Below, piece after piece: positions 26,971-35,533 of a stretch of 64,000 bases of DNA. A program made the position numbers and the translations under genes. The DNA comes from Methylocella tundrae (lineage in GTDB: Bacteria > Pseudomonadota > Alphaproteobacteria > Rhizobiales > Beijerinckiaceae), in NCBI RefSeq assembly GCF_901905185.1, contig NZ_CABFMQ020000142.1, positions 113,436 through 177,435 on the forward strand, given 5' to 3'. The notes under the pieces are model-generated. The model was not told where the DNA came from and searched no databases. It worked only from the letters and a program-made list of their open reading frames with translations. Numbering within the stretch: the first letter of the stretch is position 1; each line of letters opens with the position of its first letter.

Positions 26971-27261
26971 TCAACCGTTGAGCGCTTCGAACATGCGGCC
27001 GACGATCAGGGGCGAGAGGAACGCCTCGGCGGCGCATTTCTTGATGAGCGCGGCTTCCTCCGGCGTGACTTCGATTTCGCCGCCGGCGTTGATCCGCAGC
27101 GCCAGGCCGAGCCGTTTGACGTTTTCCTCACCCGACAAAGCCGACTTTGGCGTCATGATGGCGTTCACGGAAAGGGCGCCAAGCTTTAGCGTCTTCTCCG
27201 CCGCGTCAAGGATCGGCTCGCCAGAGAGATCAAGAATATCCGTGGAAAAATCGATCAGCAT
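26971..27261 (-). CDS. Conserved small phage protein, unknown role
   Basis: 96 residues, mixed alpha/beta, with LSGEENVKRLGLALRIN and EEAALIKKCAAEAFLSPLIVGRMFEAL. This order of elements occurs in small phage tail-region proteins of unknown function. AGGAAG lies before the ATG. It sits between the fibre gene (27,271) and the spike, so a chaperone for fibre assembly is possible but not shown. Confidence 0.6.
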   Translation of the reverse strand: MLIDFSTDILDLSGEPILDAAEKTLKLGALSVNAIMTPKSALSGEENVKRLGLALRINAGGEIEVTPEEAALIKKCAAEAFLSPLIVGRMFEALNG

Positions 27262-27270
27262 CTTTGCTTC

Positions 27271-28944
27271 CTAAACGAGAGTGAAAGTCTTGGTCGCGCC
27301 ACCGACCTGAGCCTTGAAGTTGGAGCCGTCGAACCAAATGTTACCATTGACTGGTGTGGTTGGGGCGGTTCCTGGGGGAATATTTATTGATGCATAACTA
27401 GTTGTGGATGCAGAGAAGGTCGTTAATCCAGCAACAATAACCAAACTGCCTTGTAGTTGTATGCCTGCAGGTGTTATTTTAACAGGCTCAGATGCGCCAA
27501 AATTAAAAATAGTTACGTCATTATCGAAGATGATCCCGCCGCCGTTCGCGGCCGTAACACTGATTATTGAACCGCCCTGAAATCCCGTTCCCCACCAAAT
27601 ACCGCCGTTATTGGCTGGCAAAACAATCGCAGATTGAACCCACGGCGAAGACACACCGCTCAAATCTATGCCCGCGCGCAGCGCGACGCTAGCCGTAACG
27701 CCACCATAGAGAATTGTCCCGCCAGGAGATACTCCGTATGTCGGCGCCGTGCCGGCGGCGGTTGATACTTGGAAGGCATTCATCCAACCAATCGCGCCTT
27801 GATCGCAACGCGCGTTGAACGCGGCGTCCTCAAGCGAGCCGTGAACCGCGTCCCCTACGGCAGATACAACATCCCAACCCCATTTATAAAGGCTACTGGA
27901 GCCGGCCCGCATGATGATATCAACTTCGGAGCCCGTCACATCTAAGAGATGAGTTGCTCCAGCATCTGCTATAGCTACGAAATTGGACGCGAAGAGAGCG
28001 CCCTTCTCAGACCCCAGAGACCCGCCATCACCACTCGCCGCCTCTATGCTGGCGGAGAGGCTTACGTAGTTGCGATTGGTATTCGAGGCGTCTGTTGGCG
28101 CGACGAGAAACGCGGCAGAGAGTATAGTTTGCCTGCCGCCTTTCGTTCCGGCACCACCAAAATGTTGTTCAACCAGTAGACCTTGGACGAAACCGCCCCC
28201 AACATCCAGTGTATCAGATGAAAGCTTCAACCAATTGGCGTTGAAGGCAGGGTTTCCAGCTAATACCCCGCTTAAAGATTGGATGGATGCAAACGCCTGA
28301 GACAGAGAATTAGCCGGCGTAGCCACAGACACGCCGACGCTGGAGAGACCGGTTGCCGCTAAGCTGCCAACTTTAGATCCGTTGACATAGAAATTATGCG
28401 CATGGCCTCCGGCGACCATATAGTCGAGCGCTGACGCCGACACGCCGAAGCCATCGCCGGCGCTTCCAAAAAGCGATAGCTTTGGATTTGCGCCAGGCAC
28501 GGTGGAGTAGCTGGCGTCAAAATTCAACCGCGTCGGCGTGGCGCTTCCCGTTGAGCCATTTCCGACCGTCAGGACCGCGCCGCCGCTGCTATTGATCGCG
28601 ACAGGATTGAGGAAGACCGGATTGATCTTGGATCCAGAGATCGCCGCTGTGGCGCTGATCTGCGCGTCGGTTAATCCAGCGATCTGCGCTAACGGCACAA
28701 ACCGCAAGCCATCGAGGCCTGCGATCCCGTTCGCAACGCCGACGAGGGCTACCAGCGCCGCGGACGCGGCCGCTGCGGCCGTCGCCCCGGCAGAGGCGCT
28801 GGTTGCGGCGGATGCGGCGGACGCCAGCGCCGACTCGCCGGCGGACAGCGAATAGGCCAGCGCGGCGGCGATAGCGTCCGTCAGCGTCGGCTGGAGCACC
28901 GCGGGCGTGGCGTCTGGCGTCGTAACGACGACTGTATCTGTCAT
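27271..28944 (-). CDS. Tail fibre protein
   Basis: 557 residues. The N-terminus holds an Ala/Ser-rich coiled or helical stretch (about 28-70). Then come Gly/Ser/Asn-rich fibre-like repeats, with the pattern GHAHNFYVNGSKVGSLAATG in the middle, as in phage fibres with tail-knob repeats. The C-terminus (GNIWFDGSNFKAQVGGATKTFTLV) is a common fibre end. Starts two bases after the stop of the upstream gene. Confidence 0.7.
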   Translation of the reverse strand: MTDTVVVTTPDATPAVLQPTLTDAIAAALAYSLSAGESALASAASAATSASAGATAAAAASAALVALVGVANGIAGLDGLRFVPLAQIAGLTDAQISATAAISGSKINPVFLNPVAINSSGGAVLTVGNGSTGSATPTRLNFDASYSTVPGANPKLSLFGSAGDGFGVSASALDYMVAGGHAHNFYVNGSKVGSLAATGLSSVGVSVATPANSLSQAFASIQSLSGVLAGNPAFNANWLKLSSDTLDVGGGFVQGLLVEQHFGGAGTKGGRQTILSAAFLVAPTDASNTNRNYVSLSASIEAASGDGGSLGSEKGALFASNFVAIADAGATHLLDVTGSEVDIIMRAGSSSLYKWGWDVVSAVGDAVHGSLEDAAFNARCDQGAIGWMNAFQVSTAAGTAPTYGVSPGGTILYGGVTASVALRAGIDLSGVSSPWVQSAIVLPANNGGIWWGTGFQGGSIISVTAANGGGIIFDNDVTIFNFGASEPVKITPAGIQLQGSLVIVAGLTTFSASTTSYASINIPPGTAPTTPVNGNIWFDGSNFKAQVGGATKTFTLV

Positions 28945-28945
28945 G

Positions 28946-29302
28946 CTACCTCGTCACACCGGATGAGACTGCGAGCGCGCCGCCGGTGAAGATTTTTACG
29001 ATCGCGGGATTTGGGACCGGCAATAGCGCCTGCAGGTCATAGACATTGGTCGCGGCGGCGAGCTGGGCCATGTCCGCGTAGGGCGCGGTCGAGGTCAGAA
29101 GCTTCGAGCTAGGCTCATACGAGAGAAGCCCGCGCGCCATGTCGGCGGGGTTCGATGACCAGCGATAGATCACCAGCGTATCGCCGGCCGCCGCCCGCAT
29201 CTGCATGCGGAACGTCGCCTGCGTCAGGTCATAGAGGAGCGCCCATTGGCTGAGGCTGACCGTCCAGATCCAGGACTGATTATTGGCGAAAGCGAGATCC
29301 AT
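28946..29302 (-). CDS. Small tail-region protein
   Basis: 118 residues with QWALLYDLTQATFRMQMRAAAGDTLVIYRWSS, the kind of beta-sandwich seen in small proteins next to phage fibres. The start overlaps the upstream stop by one base (TGATG). No enzymatic motif. Confidence 0.55.
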   Translation of the reverse strand: MDLAFANNQSWIWTVSLSQWALLYDLTQATFRMQMRAAAGDTLVIYRWSSNPADMARGLLSYEPSSKLLTSTAPYADMAQLAAATNVYDLQALLPVPNPAIVKIFTGGALAVSSGVTR

Positions 29303-29805
29303 CAGCTATTCGCGGGCCACGCCGCCGCATCGATCCCGGCGAAGGTCGTGATGGTTCCGGCGGCGATCGCCGCCTGCGCGGCGCCCTCCGCCGTGAACGC
29401 CGCCTGCACGAAAATGCCGACGGCCGCCCCAAGCGCCTGCAATTGCGAAGGCGTGATCGGCGTCACGCCGTTCCAGAGAATGGGGGTCGATGGATCGGTC
29501 TGCGAAAGCTGCACGGCGCGCGAGACATATCCTTGCCACTGTTCGGCCGTCGAAGATTGAAACCCGCCAGCCGTCACCGTTCCACTGGCGATGACGGACG
29601 CCCATTTGGCGGCGGCATAGGCCTCAAGCTCGGCCCGCGTCGGTGGCGGCGGTGGAGGGGGCGCGAGGAAGGCGCCATTCTCGAATATCCAGCCGACGGC
29701 GATATCAGGAACAGCCGAGACGTCAACCAATTCGACGTCTGGATGCAGGACGGGCTTCTCGGCAAAAAGCTCGACGGCTACTCCGTTTTGTTTCAATGCA
29801 AACAT
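29302..29805 (-). CDS. Tail fibre assembly/DUF4376-like protein
   Basis: 167 residues. A short N-terminal beta part (FALKQNGVAVELF) is separated by a polyproline stretch (residues 50-57) from a helical part with KWASVIASGTVTAGGFQSST and WQGYVSRAVQLS. This arrangement resembles DUF4376-type phage fibre chaperones. Overlaps the next gene by one base. Confidence 0.6.
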   Translation of the reverse strand: MFALKQNGVAVELFAEKPVLHPDVELVDVSAVPDIAVGWIFENGAFLAPPPPPPPTRAELEAYAAAKWASVIASGTVTAGGFQSSTAEQWQGYVSRAVQLSQTDPSTPILWNGVTPITPSQLQALGAAVGIFVQAAFTAEGAAQAAIAAGTITTFAGIDAAAWPANS

Positions 29806-29808
29806 TGG

Positions 29809-31185
29809 TTATCCCACCTCGGACACGAGGACGAAACCGCCCTGCCCGGCGCGGCCATTCGGATTTCCGGACGGACCACCGTCGCCGCCCTGACCGCCGC
29901 TACCGAACAGGCCGGCGAGATAAGGCACGCCGCCGGAGCCGATGACGACGATCGCTCCCGTCACATTGCCGTTCGAAAAGCCGGGGCTTCCCGCGCCGCC
30001 CGCGAACCCGTACCCGCCGAACCCTCCGGTTCCGCCCGCCGTGCCGATCGCGCCCATCGCCGTCATTAACGCTCCGAAAGACGACGCGCCCCCATTGCCG
30101 TTCGATCCGGCCGCGGCTCCCGCGCCTACGGTGACGGCAATGCCAACACCCGGCGTTACCTGGAAATAGCCATAGCGGTATTCTCCAGCGCCGCCGCCCT
30201 GCCCGGCCGTGTAGCTGCTGCCGCCGACATTCCGGCCCGCCGCGGCACCGGCCCATTCCTGCACCATGACGAGGGAGCCGCCCGGTATAAACGTTCCACT
30301 CGACATAAAAGGCACGATGCGCGAAACGCCCTTGGGCAGCGGGTTCAAAAGCCGCAAACTCACGCCATCATAAAGGAACAACGCGGTATAGCCGCCAATG
30401 TTGCTCATTTCACCGCCAGAAAGCGCGGCGCCGCTGTTGTTGAGGACGATATTTTTGAGGCCCAGGCCGTTGAAATTGGCCTGTGACGGGCCGGTGTTGG
30501 GATTGGCGATCGGAACCGAAAAAAGCATCCCAGGCTTATAGGAAGAGATCGCCGGCGCTACATTCGCGACGATCGTGTTGGCGGCGGCGCTCGTGTCCGC
30601 GCCGAAATGCACCATCGCCGCTTCCGGCACGGACTCCCCGAGCTGCCATTTGCCCAACGTCACGTTCCAGCGGAAAGCCGAAAACAGCGAAGGATTGAGC
30701 TCGCCGCCGACGAGAGGCGCGCCGGTCGACGACACGACCGCGTTGATCACGCCAGCGGCGGACAATGTCACCGGTCCGGGGATGTTGGCTATCGCGGGAC
30801 GCATGACGATGAGCATGCCGTCGACGAGTTCCGGCGGAACGGGCGAGAGCTGCGCGACAAGAGCGTTGACGCCGCCCGCGTCCGTCGCGACATGCATCTT
30901 GCCGCGCTGGATCAGATGCAGCGCGGCGTTAAGCAGCATCAAATCGGAATTGTCTTCCGGAACGACCGGGGCGCCAGAGATCTGCGGGCCATTGCCGCGC
31001 GCGAGAATGCGCAGATTAGCCAGCACGCCGTTCAGAAATTCCGCCGAAATCTCCGTGCCGTCCTGCGCCGTCGAGGAGGTGCAGTCCTGCAGCCATGTGT
31101 CGATCGCCGCCATGATGCGGCTGTCGGCCGGGCGCGTCGTCGTGACGTTGGTGGCGGTTGCTCCGGGGCCGAGGATGTCTGTCAT
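29809..31185 (-). CDS. Tail fibre with glycine-rich receptor-binding tip
   Basis: 458 residues. The N-terminal half is fibre-like; a short 'MPLPKGVSRIVPFMSSGTF'-like collar (near residue 285) leads to an extremely Gly-rich C-terminus (about 330-450; GGTGGFGGYGFAGGAGSPG-type runs). Polyglycine-II tips of this kind determine host range in T-even-like adhesins and in related fibres. It is the first gene downstream of the baseplate set. Confidence 0.7.
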   Translation of the reverse strand: MTDILGPGATATNVTTTRPADSRIMAAIDTWLQDCTSSTAQDGTEISAEFLNGVLANLRILARGNGPQISGAPVVPEDNSDLMLLNAALHLIQRGKMHVATDAGGVNALVAQLSPVPPELVDGMLIVMRPAIANIPGPVTLSAAGVINAVVSSTGAPLVGGELNPSLFSAFRWNVTLGKWQLGESVPEAAMVHFGADTSAAANTIVANVAPAISSYKPGMLFSVPIANPNTGPSQANFNGLGLKNIVLNNSGAALSGGEMSNIGGYTALFLYDGVSLRLLNPLPKGVSRIVPFMSSGTFIPGGSLVMVQEWAGAAAGRNVGGSSYTAGQGGGAGEYRYGYFQVTPGVGIAVTVGAGAAAGSNGNGGASSFGALMTAMGAIGTAGGTGGFGGYGFAGGAGSPGFSNGNVTGAIVVIGSGGVPYLAGLFGSGGQGGDGGPSGNPNGRAGQGGFVLVSEVG

Positions 31186-31194
31186 CGTTTTTCC

Positions 31195-31905
31195 TTAAGC
31201 CGCGATCGCCGCCAGCAGGCTGCTATTGTCGCCGCTACGAAAATCCATCGAGGAGGCGGGCACAGTGGTCGTGGAATAAACGATCAGCACATGCGCATGG
31301 ACGATGCGCTCGAGCAGGCATTCGAGCGCCGAGAGATCTGGCGGGCAGGCAAGCGGCTGGCCGGCGAGCAGCCGGCCTGCGAGAGGGGGCGTCCGATAGC
31401 CGCCCGTATAGGCAGGGCTATCCGCAAGATTGACGAGCACGTGCAATTCGCCCATGCGGCGCCCGCGCCCGGCCTGCGCGCAGCCCGCCAGCGCACGCCC
31501 GGCAATCGCGCCGCAGCCCGTCTCAAGACAGGCGATCGACCATCCCGCGCGCGCTGCGATCGCCTGGAAATAATCGCATTGCGTGCCCCCGAAAGCCGCG
31601 ACCTTGCCGCAGAGATCGGGATAGGGGTCGCAGGCGTCCGGCAGTCCATATTGCCTGAGCCAGACGTCATTCGTCTCGGTCTCGCTCTGGCAGAAGAATT
31701 CAAGCCGCAGCGCGCAGAGCCGCTCTTCGATATAGGCCCAGCTCGCCGCCAGCGCGTTGAGGAAGCCTCGCCGCACCGGCGCGTCCTCGTCGGTGCGCCA
31801 GGCGCGTCCTCGAGGCAGCAGTTTGACCAGCTGGTCGAGCGCCTGCGGCTGTGTCAGGCAGATATCTTCCGATACGACGCCGGGGCTGCAGGAAGAGCTG
31901 CTCAT
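31195..31905 (-). CDS. Mu gp48-like (YmfQ/DUF2313) baseplate protein
   Basis: 236 residues. QALDQLVKLLPRGRAWRTDED at residues 22-42 and the Cys-rich GLPDACDPYPD block are standard for YmfQ/DUF2313 proteins, which attach the fibre network to the baseplate. The C-terminus MDFRSGDNSSLLAAIAA is an added peptide shared with two other proteins here. ATGA overlap with the baseplate J gene. Confidence 0.8.
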   Translation of the reverse strand: MSSSSCSPGVVSEDICLTQPQALDQLVKLLPRGRAWRTDEDAPVRRGFLNALAASWAYIEERLCALRLEFFCQSETETNDVWLRQYGLPDACDPYPDLCGKVAAFGGTQCDYFQAIAARAGWSIACLETGCGAIAGRALAGCAQAGRGRRMGELHVLVNLADSPAYTGGYRTPPLAGRLLAGQPLACPPDLSALECLLERIVHAHVLIVYSTTTVPASSMDFRSGDNSSLLAAIAA

Positions 31906-33020
31906 GGCTGCAGATCAACCGAGCCGAGCACCGGGATGGCGCCGGGGGCGATCGGAATGTCAGCCGAGGGCAGCGCCAGCACATGACGTTGCTCGCCGCT
32001 GGCGTTGGCGATCGCCTGCCAGATCCATGACCGCGAGAAGACCTGCGGCGAGGCGAGAAACGGCATCGACGGCGTCGCCGTATCCGAGCCCGCGACCGCG
32101 CCGAGCCGCCGCATCATGTCGAGCAGTTCGTCAACGATCGCCTGCTTGACTGATGTCGTGTAAGGCGCGACGCCCGTCGCGACGATATCGATCGGCTGCG
32201 ATGTCGGAGCCGAAACAGTCACAAACGCCGTCGCGGGCTCTTGCGCGGCGATCGCCGCGATGACCGCCTCGATGTAAGGATCGGTCGCGACGCCGCCTGT
32301 CCCGGCAAACAGATCGTCGAAAATCGGGAACACGCGCACCGTGCCGGGGCCGCGATAAAGCCGCTCGACGAAAACGCGCGTGACGCCGGCGACCGCCCTG
32401 CCCCACATCACATAGTCCGACGCGGCGCCGCCATGCGGCGGATAGCGCAACCGGAACAGGATGCGGTCGCGCCAGGCCTCCAGATCCTCGATGTCGAGGC
32501 CACCGATGACGCCGCCAGCTGCGACCGACGCCGTCGCGGCCGAGGCGCCATTTCCGGTCGGCCCTGAGCCGATCGTCAAAATCGTGCCGGCGTCGGCATT
32601 ACCGAGAGCGCCCGTCGCCTGCGCGACCACGGAAACCAGCAGCGTTCCGGCGGCGGCAAGCGAGAAGTCGGCGGCGGCGGCGTATTGCACGCCATCGGCG
32701 CGCGTGAACAGCGTACCGGCCGGGACCAGAATATCAGCCGGCGAGACAACCCCGATGCGGCCTGTCGCCAGCGCCGCGGGCTTACGGGGCATGTTATATT
32801 GCGACGCATGCTTCGGCAGCCAAATCTCGTCCGCGTACAGGACGAAGGCCTGCTGCCCGACATAATCCATACGGCCGAAGATCTCGAAGTCGCGGCCGGC
32901 GATAACCTTCGCGGTCGGCTGGACATTATTGAGCGGCAGCGAGGCGTCGAGATTGGCGTAGGCGCGGAACGCGCCAATCGTGCGTTGATAGAGGTCGCCA
33001 AGCGCGGGGAGTGCGAACAT
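31902..33020 (-). CDS. Baseplate J / Mu gp47-like protein
   Basis: 372 residues: MFALPALGDLYQRTIGAFRAYANLD, GTLFTRADGVQYAA and GGVIGGLDIEDLEAWRDRILFRLRYPPHGG are typical of baseplate J proteins that form the wedge. Order gp45-gp46-gp47-gp48 is the same as in phage Mu. One-base overlap (TGATG) with gp46. Confidence 0.88.
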   Translation of the reverse strand: MFALPALGDLYQRTIGAFRAYANLDASLPLNNVQPTAKVIAGRDFEIFGRMDYVGQQAFVLYADEIWLPKHASQYNMPRKPAALATGRIGVVSPADILVPAGTLFTRADGVQYAAAADFSLAAAGTLLVSVVAQATGALGNADAGTILTIGSGPTGNGASAATASVAAGGVIGGLDIEDLEAWRDRILFRLRYPPHGGAASDYVMWGRAVAGVTRVFVERLYRGPGTVRVFPIFDDLFAGTGGVATDPYIEAVIAAIAAQEPATAFVTVSAPTSQPIDIVATGVAPYTTSVKQAIVDELLDMMRRLGAVAGSDTATPSMPFLASPQVFSRSWIWQAIANASGEQRHVLALPSADIPIAPGAIPVLGSVDLQP

Positions 33021-33583
33021 CAGCCGCGCGGAGATCCGATGGCGGCCGGAGCGGCCTGGCGCCAGCTCATCTCAAACCTGCGATCATAGATTTTCGATCC
33101 GTCCTGGCCGTAAAGCGCGATGTCGAGAAAAATCCCATTGCCTTGCGGCAGAATACTCGCCGATGCGGCGATATTAGCGGCGGCGCCGGCGTCGAGCAGC
33201 GGCTGCAGCGCCGCGAGCGCAAAGACTTCGGCATATCGGCGCGTCGTCTCGGTGGCGACGGAGCGTTCGAGCAGCCAGAGCAGCGAGCCCATGGGGGCTT
33301 CGCCGTCTTCCAGAAGGCCGTCGCCCCACCAGCCGCGCGGGTCACCATCGGCGTATTGTTCCAAAGGATGCCCGGGCGGACACGCCTGATCGGTAAAGAG
33401 AGTGATCACAACGAACGTCGCCAGCGCCGCGAGGTTTTGCAGACCCCCGAGATTGGATGGCGCATCCTGCGGCCCGGCGAAAGCCCAATCGGCGCAACCG
33501 GTCGTCTCGTTATAGACCGAGTCCCAGCCGAATAACCCATTGTCGCTGCAGGCAGGATCTGGCCGGATGACAATATCGCTCAC
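33020..33583 (-). CDS. Mu gp46-like baseplate protein
   Basis: 187 residues beginning with a GTG (SDIVIRPDPACSDNGLFGWDSV). The pattern of gp46 is clear, with YNETTGCADWAFAG and the segment on wedge-assembly helices. GTGA overlap with gp45. Confidence 0.82.
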   Translation of the reverse strand: MSDIVIRPDPACSDNGLFGWDSVYNETTGCADWAFAGPQDAPSNLGGLQNLAALATFVVITLFTDQACPPGHPLEQYADGDPRGWWGDGLLEDGEAPMGSLLWLLERSVATETTRRYAEVFALAALQPLLDAGAAANIAASASILPQGNGIFLDIALYGQDGSKIYDRRFEMSWRQAAPAAIGSPRG

Positions 33584-34080
33584 TTCACGAAGACTTTTTG
33601 CGCAAGATTGCTGATATCGGCGTCGCCGGCGGTATCGATTGTGCCCTTCATCGACGCCGGCAGCGATGCATCGGCGCCGCCGAGATAGACCATCCCGTCG
33701 AGCACGATTTTCGGCGCCGTAAGCGTGATTGTGTCCGTTCCCACAATGCGCAGGTTCTTTTTGATCAGAGAGATGGCTTGGCCATTCGCATCATAAAGGA
33801 CAGTGCCGCCCTGCTCGGTGTTTTTTGGCCGATACTGCGGATGCTCAAGTCCCAGCACATGCGCGCGGTCGGAACGGCCGCCTTGCATCAGGATTACGCC
33901 CTCGCCACCAGCCGGCGGCACGGTCGACAGCCCGAAGTGCTGTGAACGCACAACGTTTTTAAACTGTTCGCCGGAGAGGCCATTCAAGGTCGCGCGCTGT
34001 TGCGTGCCGGCATCGTCGATGCTTACGACCGAGACGCGGCGCAGGCTGCCCTTGATCGCCGTATCGTGTTCGTCAGTCAT
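33580..34080 (-). CDS. Baseplate assembly protein V (Mu gp45-like, tail puncture spike)
   Basis: 166 residues from MTDEHDTAIKG. The OB-like N-terminus (KGSLRRVSVVSIDDAGTQQRATL) and the C-terminal beta-helix-like segment (VGTDTITLTAPKIVLDGMVYLGG) are as in gp45/V spike proteins that pierce the outer membrane. It overlaps the gp44 stop by 4 bp; an earlier in-frame codon at 34,113 lies inside gp44 and is less likely. Confidence 0.85.
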   Translation of the reverse strand: MTDEHDTAIKGSLRRVSVVSIDDAGTQQRATLNGLSGEQFKNVVRSQHFGLSTVPPAGGEGVILMQGGRSDRAHVLGLEHPQYRPKNTEQGGTVLYDANGQAISLIKKNLRIVGTDTITLTAPKIVLDGMVYLGGADASLPASMKGTIDTAGDADISNLAQKVFVK

Positions 34081-35147
34081 TGCAATGTCGCATCGCTGGA
34101 GTCGAAAGACCACTGCGAGCCGGAGCCGGAGGATTTACCGGCTTGGCCGCCATGCGCTTGCGGATCGACAAGCGACAGCAGAGACCACGTCCTCGACTCG
34201 GCCTGCTGATAGCTCACATTCTCGATCAGCATATCCTGCGCGAGGCCGGCAAATGGGCTCTCCGTCCAGACCTTATTGCCGGGAGTCCAGAGGACGCCAG
34301 TCTCGTCGCGCCAGCCGGCGGTTTGGACTGTGGCGCGAACGCCGTCGCCGGCCGCTTTATCCCGGCGGTTTTCAGCGCGCTTTTGCAGGCGCGTCTTGTC
34401 CGTGTTGGCGTCCTGCACGTGCACCAAAGGACGCAGCCTCGGGATCGTGCTATCCAGAGCGATCGCCTCCATTTGCAGCGCATCCTTGCCGTGGCCATCA
34501 TAGCTTTGGCCGCGCGCATAGATCTTGGAATGGCGATTCGTGGCGTTGAAATCGCCATCTATCACTTCAATGTTGACGCCCTGGATCAATGCGCCCGGCT
34601 GCCTCTGCGCCGTCTGCCCGGCTTTCGTCAGCTTGATCGATCCATCCGCCTGCCCCGCCAGCGTCACGCCCTGGTCGCGGCAGGCGCGTTCGATCGCGCG
34701 GAACAGCGTCTCCCCCGGCTGCAACTGAAACTCGGGAATCTTGTCGAACTGCGCGTCAGACGAAAAACCGATATTGAACCGGTCGAGCGCCTTGGCGATA
34801 TCGAGCGGCGTCATGTTCTCGAAACGGCCAGTCGGATGGACGCAGGAGCAATCGACGGCGTCCTGACCCTTCGCGCGGCCTTCGATGCTGATATAGCCCT
34901 GGCGCGGGTCGAGATGCGGGCGGCGGCGATCGATGAAGCCGTTAAACACCAGCTCGCCGGTCGCATATATTTTCAGCGGCGTGAACAATTGGAACAGCGC
35001 CGCCGTAGCGTCCGCGCCAAGCTGCGCCGCCGCGAGCAGAAAGAAGTCGCGGCACGCCTCCTTGATCGAGCCGCGCACCTTGACGTTCTGCCAGGATGAA
35101 TAAAGCGAACCGCCGACGGCGACCGTGACGAACTCAGCCTGCGGCAT
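34077..35147 (-). CDS. Mu gp44-like baseplate hub protein
   Basis: About 356 residues from MPQAEFVTVAVGGSLYSSW; a GTG at 35,183 would add 12 residues and neither start has a strong ribosome site. YSSWQNVKVRGSIKEACRDF at the N-terminus, GFIDRRRPHLDPRQGYISIEGRAKGQDAVDC and the QFDKIPEFQLQPGETLFRAIERACR block are typical of the P2 D/Mu gp44 hub family. First gene of the distal baseplate run. Confidence 0.82.
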   Translation of the reverse strand: MPQAEFVTVAVGGSLYSSWQNVKVRGSIKEACRDFFLLAAAQLGADATAALFQLFTPLKIYATGELVFNGFIDRRRPHLDPRQGYISIEGRAKGQDAVDCSCVHPTGRFENMTPLDIAKALDRFNIGFSSDAQFDKIPEFQLQPGETLFRAIERACRDQGVTLAGQADGSIKLTKAGQTAQRQPGALIQGVNIEVIDGDFNATNRHSKIYARGQSYDGHGKDALQMEAIALDSTIPRLRPLVHVQDANTDKTRLQKRAENRRDKAAGDGVRATVQTAGWRDETGVLWTPGNKVWTESPFAGLAQDMLIENVSYQQAESRTWSLLSLVDPQAHGGQAGKSSGSGSQWSFDSSDATLQ

Positions 35148-35152
35148 AAAAT

Positions 35153-35220
35153 ATTCGCTGAACGCACACGGCTTCCGAGACACACATCAATATATTTGTC
35201 AATGAGGGCTTTCAGCGAAT
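35153..35220. repeat. 10-bp inverted repeat upstream of gp44
   Basis: ATTCGCTGAA at 35,153-35,162 and TTCAGCGAAT at 35,211-35,220 are perfect inverted repeats, 48 bp apart, in an AT-rich segment. The left arm lies inside the region of the gp44 start. It may be an operator for the neighbouring HTH gene or mark the edge of an insertion. Confidence 0.45.
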
Positions 35221-35302
35221 TTTGAGCTCATTAGCTCTCATTCCTCAGCGTGGCGAGATCAAGCAATATCCGAGTCGATAAAACTAGGTTCGGAGCTATC
35301 AA

Positions 35303-35533
35303 ATGGACCGCACACTCACCGAGAATTGGAAATTGCTTGACGAAAATGGCGTTGCAGACTTCCTCAACGTGAAAGTTGCCACACTTCAATCATGGCGCGT
35401 CAAGGGCTGTGGCCCGGATTTCGTTCGTGTCGGGCGCTGTATCCGCTACCGCCCAAGCGATATCCTCGCATGGGTCGAGGCTCGGACCTGTGCGAATACG
35501 TCGCAAAACCGCGCTTCTGGAAATTCGCGTTAG
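35303..35533 (+). CDS. Helix-turn-helix DNA-binding protein (AlpA/excisionase-like), plus strand
   Basis: 76 residues: WKLLDENGVADFLNVKVATLQSWRVKGCGPDFVRVGRCIRYRP is a MerR-type HTH_17/excisionase-like domain, with the wing ending at DILAWVEA. It is read against the surrounding tail operon and is convergent with gp43, overlapping it by 4 bp. GGAG occurs at a fitting distance from the ATG. Acquired regulator or recombination directionality factor are both possible. Confidence 0.78.
   Translation: MDRTLTENWKLLDENGVADFLNVKVATLQSWRVKGCGPDFVRVGRCIRYRPSDILAWVEARTCANTSQNRASGNSR

Noticed and set aside
30607..31986. 459-codon plus-strand open frame
   Set aside because: Opposite gp48 and a fibre gene; Arg/His-rich composition without family pattern, typical of antisense frames in high-GC DNA.
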